NCBI RefSeq assembly: GCF_041355105.1
Contig: NZ_JBFUPK010000001.1
Span: 1,922,001-1,986,000, forward strand
Direction of reading: 5' to 3'
DNA: 64,000 nucleotides
Source: Terriglobus sp. RCC_193
GTDB lineage: Bacteria; Acidobacteriota; Terriglobia; Terriglobales; Acidobacteriaceae
Positions 10,863 to 19,728 of the stretch are shown one piece after another (the first letter of the stretch is position 1; each line of letters starts with the position of its first letter). The notes beneath the pieces were generated by a model. The model was not told the origin of the DNA. It did no database searches and was given only the letters and a program-made list of their open reading frames with translations. The position numbers were made by a program, and so were the translations under genes.

Positions 10863-12161
10863 ATGAACTCGCAAACCTCGGCCGATCCGGTTGTATCCAT
10901 CCCACCGCCTGACACAGGCGCGGAACCAGATGGAAACGCCGATGAGACGACGTTGCACGCTGCACACGCCAGCCCACGGCGATGGCTTTATGCCGGACTG
11001 CTGCTGCTGGCTTCTGTGGTGAATTACATCGACCGGCAAACGCTGTCTGTGCTTGCGGTGACGATGCAACGCGATCTGCATCTGACTGACGTGGATTACA
11101 GCCATGTGGTGCAGGCGTTTCTGCTGGCCTACATGGTGATGTATACGCTTTCCGGACGACTGGTGGACCGCTTTGGTGCGCGCTGGACACAAGGGGCGTT
11201 TCTGCTGGTCTGGTCCATTGCCGACGCGTGTACCGGATTGGCGCGGGGTCTTTTTTCGCTGGCCACAAGCCGCTTCGCGCTGGGCGCGGCGGAGCCGGGC
11301 AATTACACCGCTTCTCTGCGCGCCTCCGGCGACTGGTTCAACGAACGTGAACGCTCCATTGCAGTCGGTATTTACAGCATGGGCGGAACATTAGGGGCAG
11401 CCATTGCTGTGCCAATCGCGGCAGGCCTCGCAACGGTCTTCGGATGGCGCTCCGCATTCTTCTTCACTGGCGCCATTGGCACGTTGCTGGCAGTGGTGTG
11501 GGTGCTGCTGTATCGCGATCCCGGAGTGCAGCACGAACGCGCCGCATCTGTGCCATGGCGCATGGTATTGCGTCAGCCCCATATCGCGGTGCTTTTGATC
11601 ACACGTACGATGACGGACAGCGTCTGGTACTTCTTCCTGTTCTGGTCCGTGAAGTACATGCAGGATGCGCATGGCCTCACGCTGAAAACCGTTGGCACCA
11701 CTCTGTGGGTTCTTTACGTGGCAGCCGACGCAGGCTCGTTACTTGGCGGATTTCTATCAGGAAGACTCGTGCCGCGTTTGGGTGTATTGCGTGCTCGCTT
11801 CGCGGTCATGCTGCCGGTGGCAGCAGGCATGTTCGCGCTTTGCACGGTGCCGCATCTGCGTAGCACGACCTCCGCGATCGCAGTCCTAAGTGCGCTGGCG
11901 CTGTGCCACATGGCGTGGATGACCAATGCCACCGTGATGACGCTGGATTTATTCCCGCGTTCCATGGCAACGACCGTGCAAGGCATGATTGGCTCCGCAA
12001 GTGCGGCCGGTGGATTGATCACAGCGGCGGCCATTGGTTCCAGCATTCAGGCGCATGGATACGCGCCTGTTTTTTATGGGTTGTGCATGCTGCATCCTCT
12101 TGCTGCGTTGCTGTTGTGGTGGCGCATTGGATCGCGTGCAGTTGCAGGAGGACAGGGATGA
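10863..12161 (+). CDS. MFS transporter, anion:cation symporter (ExuT-like) family
   Basis: A 432-residue 12-TM permease with a soluble N-terminal tail of about 38 residues. The first membrane segment region VVNYIDRQTLSVLAV and FALGAAEPGNYTASL are signatures of the ACS family, which includes hexuronate (ExuT) and sugar-acid carriers. The gene lies directly behind a LacI-type operator and overlaps the downstream oxidoreductase by 4 bp (ATGA), so the two are translationally coupled. A paralogue with the same partner type is at 21416. It probably takes up a uronic or aldonic acid released by the nearby glycosidases; the substrate is inferred. Confidence 0.85.
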   Translation: MNSQTSADPVVSIPPPDTGAEPDGNADETTLHAAHASPRRWLYAGLLLLASVVNYIDRQTLSVLAVTMQRDLHLTDVDYSHVVQAFLLAYMVMYTLSGRLVDRFGARWTQGAFLLVWSIADACTGLARGLFSLATSRFALGAAEPGNYTASLRASGDWFNERERSIAVGIYSMGGTLGAAIAVPIAAGLATVFGWRSAFFFTGAIGTLLAVVWVLLYRDPGVQHERAASVPWRMVLRQPHIAVLLITRTMTDSVWYFFLFWSVKYMQDAHGLTLKTVGTTLWVLYVAADAGSLLGGFLSGRLVPRLGVLRARFAVMLPVAAGMFALCTVPHLRSTTSAIAVLSALALCHMAWMTNATVMTLDLFPRSMATTVQGMIGSASAAGGLITAAAIGSSIQAHGYAPVFYGLCMLHPLAALLLWWRIGSRAVAGGQG

Positions 12162-14452
12162 AGCAGCAGACGGAACAATACGATGTGGTGGTGTGTGGTG
12201 GCGGCCTGGCGGGCGTGTGTGCGGCCATTGCTGCAGCACGTGGAGGCGCAGCAACGTGTCTGGTGCAGGACAGACCGGTGCTCGGCGGCAACAGTTCGTC
12301 TGAGGTCCGCGTTACACCGCATGGCGCGGCTGCATTTCATGCCTATGCCCGTGAAACGGGTATTCTCTCGGAACTCCTGATTGAAGAACGAGCACAGAAT
12401 CACGAAGAGATTTTCGAGAATGGCTGGACCAACTCCGTATGGGACATGGTGCAGTACGACCTGGTGCAGCGCACAGACAATCTGACGCTGCACTTGAACA
12501 CCGCGGTTCTGAGTGTTGAGATGGACGGTCGCACGCTAAAGGCCGTGCGATGCCGCATTGGCAATGCGGAGGTAGACCTCACGCTTCACGCAAAGGTCTT
12601 CATCGATTGCACAGGCGATGGCATGGTCGCGGCAGAGGCGGGTTGCGAGTGGCGCATGGGCAGCGAAGGGAAAGCGGAGTTTAACGAACCGCACGCGCCT
12701 GCCGTGGCCAATGGCGACATCATGGGTAACTCCATCCACTTTCGCGCACGCAATATGGGGCGACCTGTTCCATTCAAGTGTCCCGAATGGGCGATGCATT
12801 ATGACGACGCACGCTTCTTCTACGACCAGGGACGTCTTCCCAAAGAGATTCGCGGCGGCTATTGGTGGATTGAGATCGGAGTGCCATATGACACGATCCA
12901 CCAGGCGGAAGAAATTCGTCATGAACTGACGCGCCACACGCTGGGTGTGTGGGACTGGATCAAGAACCGCGATCCGAAGACGATGAAACTGGCGGAGAAC
13001 TGGGCACTGGACTGGATTGGGCAGGTACCTGGCAAACGTGAAAGCCGCCGCATCATGGGCCTCTATCTGATGAACGAATGGGACGCGATCCGCTGTACCG
13101 TTCACGATGATGAGATCGCCTTCGGTGGGTGGTTCATTGATATCCATACGCCAGGTGGATTACTGGCGCCCACCAGCGAACCAGCCAGCGCGGAAGGCTA
13201 TTCCGAGACAAGCGAGTATGCCGCACGCTCTTATGCAGGTCCTTACGGCATTCCCTTGCGCTGCCTTGTATCGAAAGATGTTGACAACCTGATGATGGCG
13301 GGCCGCAACGTCAGCGCTACGCATTGTGCGCTGGCAACTGTGCGCGTGATGGCCACAACAGCGTTGACGGGACAGGCAGCAGGTGTAACAGCTGCGTTGG
13401 CAACGCGGCAGAAGACCTCACCAGCACATATCGCTACGGTTGAATACAAGCGCGTGCAACAACAACTGCTGCGCGATGGCTGCTTCCTGCCAAATATCCG
13501 CAATGAAGATGCGAACGACTTGGCTCAAAGCGCCAACGTGTCTGCGTCCAGTGAAGCAAGCTTCATGGGCGTTGGCCCGGAGAGCGTCGGTGCACACGAA
13601 GGGCTCGCCTTCTGGCGCGATCAGGCTGTACCGCTGCGGGAAGAGCTGCTGCAACGACGTGGACAGTGGCTGGCACTGGGGGGAGACAGGTTGGAAACAC
13701 TTCGTTTCTGTCTCTCCAATGTGAGCGACCAGCCGCAGTCACTTTTAATAAGGCTCATGCAGGTGCAGCACATCTGGGACTATCGCGTGGACGATGCCAT
13801 GGAGATTAGTGCTGGTGAAATCAGCGTACCCCCAGGGGCCAAGCAATGGATTGCGTGGCAGATTCCAGCTACTGTCGAGCTTCCGAAAGCCGGTTACATC
13901 CGTGTCGATCTGTTGCCGAATCCCCAAGTGCAATGGCATGTTGCCGGTGCCGTGGAACCCGGCCATGTGTCTGCATTTGAGATGTCGCCAGGCAAGATGC
14001 GCCGTTATTCAAGCGGTGTCACGCTATCGATGCAGGTGGAGCCGCCACAGACGTCGTACGCTGCTGCGAATGTTTTGAGCGGTGTGACGCGTCCTCATGC
14101 CACCACGAACTTGTGGCGGTCTGATCCACAACAATCGCTGCCACAGTGGCTGGAACTGACCTGGGCAGCACCGCAAGACGTTTCGGAAATCATCCTGATT
14201 TTCCCCGGCCATCTGCTCCGCGAATACCACGCCTATGCGCCGATGTATCGTGACCCGCAGTGCGTTCGCGACTATGACATACAGATTCACGACGACACAG
14301 AGTGGCGCACCGTAGCTCAAGTGCGCGGTAACTATCAACGACGGAATGTCGTTCCATTCGCAGAACCGGTTCACACGGATCGGATACGCGTTGTGGTGCG
14401 GGCTACACATGGCGATCCGTCTGCAGCCATCTACGAAGTTCGCCTGTACTGA
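12158..14452 (+). CDS. FAD-dependent oxidoreductase (PF12831 type) with C-terminal accessory domains
   Basis: A 764-residue protein. The ATG at 12158 overlaps the MFS stop and follows an aggaggac ribosome binding site; upstream extension is spurious. Residues 9-30 carry the dinucleotide-binding fold VVVCGGGLAGVCAA, followed by QDRPVLGGNSSSEVR. The FAD domain runs to about residue 430 (GRNVSATHCALATVR). The remaining 330 residues look like beta-rich accessory domains. No signal peptide is seen, so it is cytoplasmic. Homologues are common in polysaccharide loci of Acidobacteria and Bacteroidetes, but their reaction is not established; oxidation of a sugar is a guess. A paralogue is at 22687. 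Confidence 0.75.
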   Translation: MKQQTEQYDVVVCGGGLAGVCAAIAAARGGAATCLVQDRPVLGGNSSSEVRVTPHGAAAFHAYARETGILSELLIEERAQNHEEIFENGWTNSVWDMVQYDLVQRTDNLTLHLNTAVLSVEMDGRTLKAVRCRIGNAEVDLTLHAKVFIDCTGDGMVAAEAGCEWRMGSEGKAEFNEPHAPAVANGDIMGNSIHFRARNMGRPVPFKCPEWAMHYDDARFFYDQGRLPKEIRGGYWWIEIGVPYDTIHQAEEIRHELTRHTLGVWDWIKNRDPKTMKLAENWALDWIGQVPGKRESRRIMGLYLMNEWDAIRCTVHDDEIAFGGWFIDIHTPGGLLAPTSEPASAEGYSETSEYAARSYAGPYGIPLRCLVSKDVDNLMMAGRNVSATHCALATVRVMATTALTGQAAGVTAALATRQKTSPAHIATVEYKRVQQQLLRDGCFLPNIRNEDANDLAQSANVSASSEASFMGVGPESVGAHEGLAFWRDQAVPLREELLQRRGQWLALGGDRLETLRFCLSNVSDQPQSLLIRLMQVQHIWDYRVDDAMEISAGEISVPPGAKQWIAWQIPATVELPKAGYIRVDLLPNPQVQWHVAGAVEPGHVSAFEMSPGKMRRYSSGVTLSMQVEPPQTSYAAANVLSGVTRPHATTNLWRSDPQQSLPQWLELTWAAPQDVSEIILIFPGHLLREYHAYAPMYRDPQCVRDYDIQIHDDTEWRTVAQVRGNYQRRNVVPFAEPVHTDRIRVVVRATHGDPSAAIYEVRLY

Positions 14453-14515
14453 CAGCTCTTTAGACCCTGTACATGGGTCTTTTCCGGGAAAACGAATTTA
14501 GCCCGAGAAAAGCTC

Positions 14516-14571
14516 TTGACAATGCATTCACAGTTTTTCTAATCTCGCCGCCGTTAAGTTAATCGGTTAAC
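14516..14571 (+). promoter_or_regulatory. Sigma70-type promoter with LacI-type operator before the GH30-like gene
   Basis: TTGACA at 14516-14521, a 16-bp spacer, then TCTAAT at 14538-14543, a good promoter match. GTTAATCGGTTAAC at 14558-14571 has the same GTTAA/TTAAC arms and central CG as the site at 10844. It falls just downstream of the expected transcription start and immediately before the ATG at 14573, a classic repressor position. Confidence 0.7.
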
Positions 14572-14572
14572 C

Positions 14573-16066
14573 ATGTCACTTCAAATTTCCTGGATTACAT
14601 CTCGAATCGTGCAGCGGCAACGCCGATCTATCGCAATACTCCTACTGTTTGCGGCGGTGCCCGGCTGTTCTGTCGCACAAACTAAAGGCGATTACACGAT
14701 CCGCTATGACCAGCCACACCAGGTGATCCGCGGACTCGGGTTTGAAATTCAGAGCGATTCCATTGGTTCAGGAAATGCAGGCATGCCCGACGATGTGATT
14801 GCTGTTCCACACGATCTAACACCTGCAGAGAAAGTGCGGTTCGCGAAAGAGATGCTGCATGGCTTTCGTTACGCGCGGTTGGCCATGGGCCTGTATCTGC
14901 GCGGCCTGGACGCTGACCAGAAGCACATTGTGGAGCGCTATCCGGGGCAAATGGCCGACTTGAAGCAGATGCAGGACCTCTCCGGTATCCAGGGTTTCGA
15001 TGTGGAGTACTGGTCTCCCGCACCGTATTGGAAAGAGGGAAAGACCTATTACAGCGGCAGCATCGCGTCGAACGACAAGGTTTTTTTGAACAGCTTCAGC
15101 GATGCCCTGGTACAAGATGTGCGCTACCTGCAGCAGCATGGTCTCCGTATCGCGCAGTGGGGTCTGCAGAATGAACCAGCGTTGGGCAAGCCGAAGAAAG
15201 AGACGTCACAAACGCTGGACGCAAAGCAGTCCTATGCACATTGCTACTACTCACCGGAGGACTACGCAGCGGTGTTGAAGGTTACCGTGCCAAAGGTTCG
15301 CGCATTGATGCCATCGGTCGAAATTCATGCAAATAGCTGGGATGGTCCCGCAGGCCTTTATGCCGCGGAGATTCGCAAAGACCCCGCTTTGCTGAAGGAA
15401 GTTGACTCCTGGACGTGGCACCAGATCGGACACAACTCAAACGACCAGATCGCGCTGCGCGAGAAATACCTCGCAGGTGCTGGAGGTAAAGCGGTTTACC
15501 AAAACGAGTACGAGTATCAGCCCTGGGACAAGAATATGCCCGTTGACGGCTACTTCATGAACACCGGGCAGGCACTGATGAACTGGATGGCCTTTGAAGA
15601 TTCTCCCGTCTGGTACTGGATTCATGCGTTGAAGCCAGTCACCAATATGGAGGCGACGGGATATGCACTTGGCTTCTGGCGTCCACAGGGCGAATTGAAA
15701 GATAACCTCGCACCGGCCATCCAGCCCGGGCACTGGGATTACAACCCGCGCAACTACAACGCAGTCGCGGGCTTTTTGAAATACCTGCCGTGGGATTCCA
15801 CGCGTCTTGCCGTTGATGAGAGTGAGGTCCGAAATGACCAGCGCATTCTCGTCTGGCGTTCGAAGGACGGTCGCCTGGGTGTTGCTCTTTCCAATCGCGG
15901 CACGACGCCGTTCCAGTTCCATCTGCATGGAGTTCGTTCCGACCAGCTTATCGGGCATCGTTACACCGTGCAGTCACGTGACGTTTCTCTTTCCAGCAAG
16001 AAAGCAACCGCGGACCTCGTGATTACGGTGCCGCCGCAGAGCTTCGAGTTCTGGATTGGTAAGTAG
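14573..16066 (+). CDS. Secreted glycoside hydrolase, GH30-like (clan GH-A)
   Basis: A 497-residue protein with an N-terminal signal segment (residues about 19-36, IAILLLFAAVPGCSVAQ; a Cys at 32 makes a lipoprotein possible but the box is not canonical). The catalytic barrel shows WGLQNEP with proposed acid/base E201, and VYQNEYEYQPW with proposed nucleophile E312, separated as in clan GH-A. A C-terminal beta domain (FEFWIGK end) fits GH30. The GH30 subfamilies include glucosyl-, fucosyl-, xylosidase and xylanase activities; I cannot choose between them. It starts an operon with the TonB receptor. Confidence 0.7.
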   Translation: MSLQISWITSRIVQRQRRSIAILLLFAAVPGCSVAQTKGDYTIRYDQPHQVIRGLGFEIQSDSIGSGNAGMPDDVIAVPHDLTPAEKVRFAKEMLHGFRYARLAMGLYLRGLDADQKHIVERYPGQMADLKQMQDLSGIQGFDVEYWSPAPYWKEGKTYYSGSIASNDKVFLNSFSDALVQDVRYLQQHGLRIAQWGLQNEPALGKPKKETSQTLDAKQSYAHCYYSPEDYAAVLKVTVPKVRALMPSVEIHANSWDGPAGLYAAEIRKDPALLKEVDSWTWHQIGHNSNDQIALREKYLAGAGGKAVYQNEYEYQPWDKNMPVDGYFMNTGQALMNWMAFEDSPVWYWIHALKPVTNMEATGYALGFWRPQGELKDNLAPAIQPGHWDYNPRNYNAVAGFLKYLPWDSTRLAVDESEVRNDQRILVWRSKDGRLGVALSNRGTTPFQFHLHGVRSDQLIGHRYTVQSRDVSLSSKKATADLVITVPPQSFEFWIGK

Positions 16067-16106
16067 CACTACATAAAAGAACGCAGACCTATCCTGGGGT
16101 GAAGGT

Positions 16107-19100
16107 ATGTTGAAGTCCTTGAGGCAAACGCAACTGGCACGAACAGCCGTGCTGGCAACGCCCATTTTCCTGTGTGCGCTTCCGATGTACGCGCAGCAGG
16201 GGACGGGCAATATCTCTGGAACGGTGCACGATTCCAGCGGTGCGGTGGTTCCCAACGCGACCGTCGATATTGAAAATATCGACCGTAACGATGCCATCCA
16301 TCTGACAACAAACGACGCGGGTTTCTATAACTCGCCGCCATTGACTCCCGGCAGCAACTATCGCGTGACCATTACGCGGCAGGGCTTCGGCAAGTCGGTC
16401 ATCAGCAACATTATCGTAACTGTTGGTCAACGAGTCGGTGAAGACGCCACGCTGACCGTTGGTGGTGTTAATGACACGGTAGTGGTAGAAGCAACGCAAG
16501 CCACGGCACTTGATACCACTTCTGCAACGCTGGGTGCGGTCATCGGCGAGAAGTCGATTGAAGAACTGCCGCTGAATGGCCGCAACGTCATTGCACTAAC
16601 CACGCTGACACCAGGTGTTCGGATCAACACGACGGTGGCACAGTCTGGCTTCGCAAACCGCGGCACAAATCTTTCAGCCATTTCGATCAACGGCTCGCCT
16701 ACAGGATCGAACTCGTACATCCTCGATGGCCAGAGCAACCTCTCCACCACGACCGGCGAAATCGCTGTGAATCCGACCGTGGATGCCATTCAGGAATTCA
16801 AAGTGCAGAGCGGTGTTTTCTCTGCACAGTATGGTTTCACGCTGGGCGGCGTGGTGAACCTGGTTAGTCGCAGCGGTACCAATAGCATTCATGGCTCGGC
16901 CTATGAATTCTTGCGGAACGATGTATTCAATGCGCGAAACTACTTCGCCCGTACCGGCGTTGTCGCAAAGCCGGTGCTGCGTTACAACCAGTTCGGCGGG
17001 GCCATGGGCGCGCCGATTATAAAAAACAAGGCATACGTTTTCGGGAACTTTGAAACCTACCAGTTCAAGCAAGCATCGCCACAGTTTCTCAGCGTACCTA
17101 CGGCTGCGCAGCGTACGGGCGACTTCAGCCAGCTAATCGACGCCAATGGAAACTTCATTCCGCTTTACAACCCGTACACCACTACTGCTACAACCACAGG
17201 CGGCAATACGGTCTATACCCGTCAGCGTTATGCAAACAACCAGATAACCAATCTTGATCCGGTTGCTGTTGCTTACCAAAATAATTTCTACCCGCTGCCG
17301 AATAACACGCCTGCAACCGTTGCACAGCAGCGCACCAACACGAACAACTACTTGTTCAATGCGCAGGGCCTGTCCCATATGTACAACGCACTGGGACGTG
17401 TGGACTATCACCTGGGCGAGAAGGACACGCTCTTTGCACGCTTTGCCTACTATCAGAACTACACCAATGGTGGCACGGGTGGTGGCACTTATTATCCAAA
17501 TCCAGTCGTGGCCAACCGCTATGACACTTACACGGCGGAAGAACTACTCATCGGTGACACACACGTCTTCTCGTCCTCTTTGATCAATGACCTTCGGCTT
17601 TCGATTGAGCGTCAGGAGTTCCCCTTCCAGGCAGCAAGTGCAGGGCAGAACTGGCCGCAGAAGCTTGGGCTTCCCTCAAACGTTCCCAGCTTTGCAATTC
17701 CCACGGTGAGCAACGGGCTGCCGAGTTCCAATCAGACCATCGGCTATCGCGCCTACACGCTACCGGAAGTTACAGACACCGTCAGCAAGGTCATCCAGCG
17801 TCACGCGCTCAGTTTCGGCTTTGACTGGCGTTACAACGCCGGTGCGAACCTGCAACGCAATGCGCCGTCTGGCACTTTCAGCTTTGCTGCAAGTCTTACC
17901 CAGGATCCATCCGGCGGTGCCGCGGCTCCTAATACGACGAATAGCGGAAACACTTACGCTACTTTCCTTTCGGGTGCCGTCAGCTCGGCAGGCATCACCA
18001 CAAACCAGGGGGAATTGGATCGCGCGTTCAGCGTGTCTGGTTTCATTCAGGATGATTGGTCCGTATCGGATCGACTGACACTAAACCTTGGCCTGCGTTA
18101 TGACTTTCAGCAACAGCCCTTCGAGCAGAACAACGGCTATAGCAACTTCAACCCGGCACTTAGCTCCGGCGGTTACACCGGCATCATGCAGTATGCGAAT
18201 ACGCCGGGTGTAGGTCGTAACTTCGTTCCGGAAAGCTATCGCGATTTCGGCCCGCGGCTAGGCTTCGCATACCAATTAACCGGCGATGGCAAGACTGTCC
18301 TGCGCGGTGGTTTCGGTATCTACTATCCGCTGTTTTTCAACTCCATTTATACCGGCCAGACGAATGGCTTCTCATCCACCAGTACCAACTACAGCGCGAC
18401 CACCAATCAGCCTGCCTTCCAGTTTAAAAACGGTTTCCCGTATGATCCGTTGCAGCCTGGCGGCGCATCGTATGGCCCACTCGGCTTCCTGGGTCAGTCC
18501 GTGGGCTATCAGACTCCCGGCGCCTGGAAGTCGCCTCAATCGCAGCAATATACACTCAGCATTCAACGTCAGATCCCTTACGATACGGTGTTGCAGATTA
18601 CCTATGTGGGCAACCACGGCGTCCATCTTCCCGCAGGCGGATGGAATATCAATGCGCTAAACCCGAGCTACTTTTCTCTTGGCAAGACGTATCTACAAAC
18701 GCAGGTTGCTAACCCCTATGCCGGTAAGTTTGCCGGTTCACTCGGCGCAGCAACGGTATCGCGACAGACGCTGCTTAACCCATACCCGTACTACTCCACG
18801 ATCTCCACGTACAACGCACATGTGGGCAACCTGCACGCAGATTATCTGGAACTGTCTGCACAGCGGCAGGCAAAGAACGGTCTCACCGTTCTCTTCGGAT
18901 ACACCATGGGCAAGCTGCTTACCGACAGTGTCAACTCACCGCTGGCATATCTGAATGGCCTCGCATCGAACAATGGCTATCAGAACCCATACAACCGCGC
19001 GGCGGAATACTCATTGGATCCGTCGGACGTATCGCAGCGTGCCACGATCAGCGCGCTGTATAACCTTCCCATTGGAAAAGGGCAGCGCTTTGACCTGCAC

Positions 19101-19637
19101 AGCGGCTTCCTGAACCGCGTGGTGGGCGGCTTCCAACTCAACCTGATCGGTGTCTTCCAGACGGGCACACCGCTCACTATTACAGGTGCAAATTCACAGA
19201 GCACCGCAACCCGTCCGAACTACGTCCCAGGTGTAGATGTGGTGAACAAGAACCAGAACATTAATGCATGGTTCAACACGCTGGCCTTCCAGAATCCGAA
19301 TGACTATACCTTCGGCAACGTTCCGCGCACACTGCCTCACGTACGTGGACCGGGAACACAAAACTTCGATCTCTCCATCTTTAAAACGACGGAACTCTAT
19401 GGTCGCTTCAAACTGCAACTGCGAGCAGAAGCATTTAACTTCCTGAATCATCCGAACTTCGGTATGCCCGGAACTGCATTTGGCGCTTCGACGAATCCTG
19501 TGGTGAATGGCAATGGCGTCAGCCCAGGTTGCGCTACGGCAGGAGCGGGCGGCTGCAATACCAGCTCTTCCTTCGGCGTGATCAGCAGTGCCGCAGATGG
19601 ACGTTCACTGCAGCTTGCAGGCAAGATCATCTTCTAA
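16107..19637 (+). CDS. TonB-dependent receptor with carboxypeptidase-regulatory-like N-terminal domain (Oar type)
   Basis: A 1176-residue outer-membrane protein with a signal peptide (ending MYAQQG). A CarboxypepD_reg-like domain (GNISGTVHDSSGAVVPNATV) follows, then a plug domain with LPLNGRN and a large beta barrel ending in KIIF. The size and order are those of the Oar-like receptors greatly expanded in Acidobacteria. It probably imports oligosaccharides released at the surface. It lies 40 bp behind the GH30-like gene and before a hairpin terminator at 19664. Expression is probably set by the operator at 14558. Confidence 0.93.
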   Translation: MLKSLRQTQLARTAVLATPIFLCALPMYAQQGTGNISGTVHDSSGAVVPNATVDIENIDRNDAIHLTTNDAGFYNSPPLTPGSNYRVTITRQGFGKSVISNIIVTVGQRVGEDATLTVGGVNDTVVVEATQATALDTTSATLGAVIGEKSIEELPLNGRNVIALTTLTPGVRINTTVAQSGFANRGTNLSAISINGSPTGSNSYILDGQSNLSTTTGEIAVNPTVDAIQEFKVQSGVFSAQYGFTLGGVVNLVSRSGTNSIHGSAYEFLRNDVFNARNYFARTGVVAKPVLRYNQFGGAMGAPIIKNKAYVFGNFETYQFKQASPQFLSVPTAAQRTGDFSQLIDANGNFIPLYNPYTTTATTTGGNTVYTRQRYANNQITNLDPVAVAYQNNFYPLPNNTPATVAQQRTNTNNYLFNAQGLSHMYNALGRVDYHLGEKDTLFARFAYYQNYTNGGTGGGTYYPNPVVANRYDTYTAEELLIGDTHVFSSSLINDLRLSIERQEFPFQAASAGQNWPQKLGLPSNVPSFAIPTVSNGLPSSNQTIGYRAYTLPEVTDTVSKVIQRHALSFGFDWRYNAGANLQRNAPSGTFSFAASLTQDPSGGAAAPNTTNSGNTYATFLSGAVSSAGITTNQGELDRAFSVSGFIQDDWSVSDRLTLNLGLRYDFQQQPFEQNNGYSNFNPALSSGGYTGIMQYANTPGVGRNFVPESYRDFGPRLGFAYQLTGDGKTVLRGGFGIYYPLFFNSIYTGQTNGFSSTSTNYSATTNQPAFQFKNGFPYDPLQPGGASYGPLGFLGQSVGYQTPGAWKSPQSQQYTLSIQRQIPYDTVLQITYVGNHGVHLPAGGWNINALNPSYFSLGKTYLQTQVANPYAGKFAGSLGAATVSRQTLLNPYPYYSTISTYNAHVGNLHADYLELSAQRQAKNGLTVLFGYTMGKLLTDSVNSPLAYLNGLASNNGYQNPYNRAAEYSLDPSDVSQRATISALYNLPIGKGQRFDLHSGFLNRVVGGFQLNLIGVFQTGTPLTITGANSQSTATRPNYVPGVDVVNKNQNINAWFNTLAFQNPNDYTFGNVPRTLPHVRGPGTQNFDLSIFKTTELYGRFKLQLRAEAFNFLNHPNFGMPGTAFGASTNPVVNGNGVSPGCATAGAGGCNTSSSFGVISSAADGRSLQLAGKIIF

Positions 19638-19663
19638 GGATCGGAACGTCGCCTCCTCACTTT

Positions 19664-19700
19664 GCAGGATGGAGATTCCCTTCTCCGTCCTGCTTTATTT
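19664..19700 (+). terminator. Hairpin terminator between the TonB receptor and GH2 genes
   Basis: GCAGGATGGAGA (19664-19675) pairs with TCTCCGTCCTGC (19682-19693) with a single G-T wobble and a 6-base loop, followed by TTTATTT. Strong by eye. It would stop or reduce read-through into the GH2 gene, whose start is only 29 bp further on. Confidence 0.8.
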
Positions 19701-19728
19701 CAGTAGAAATGAACTGGAGACACAACAA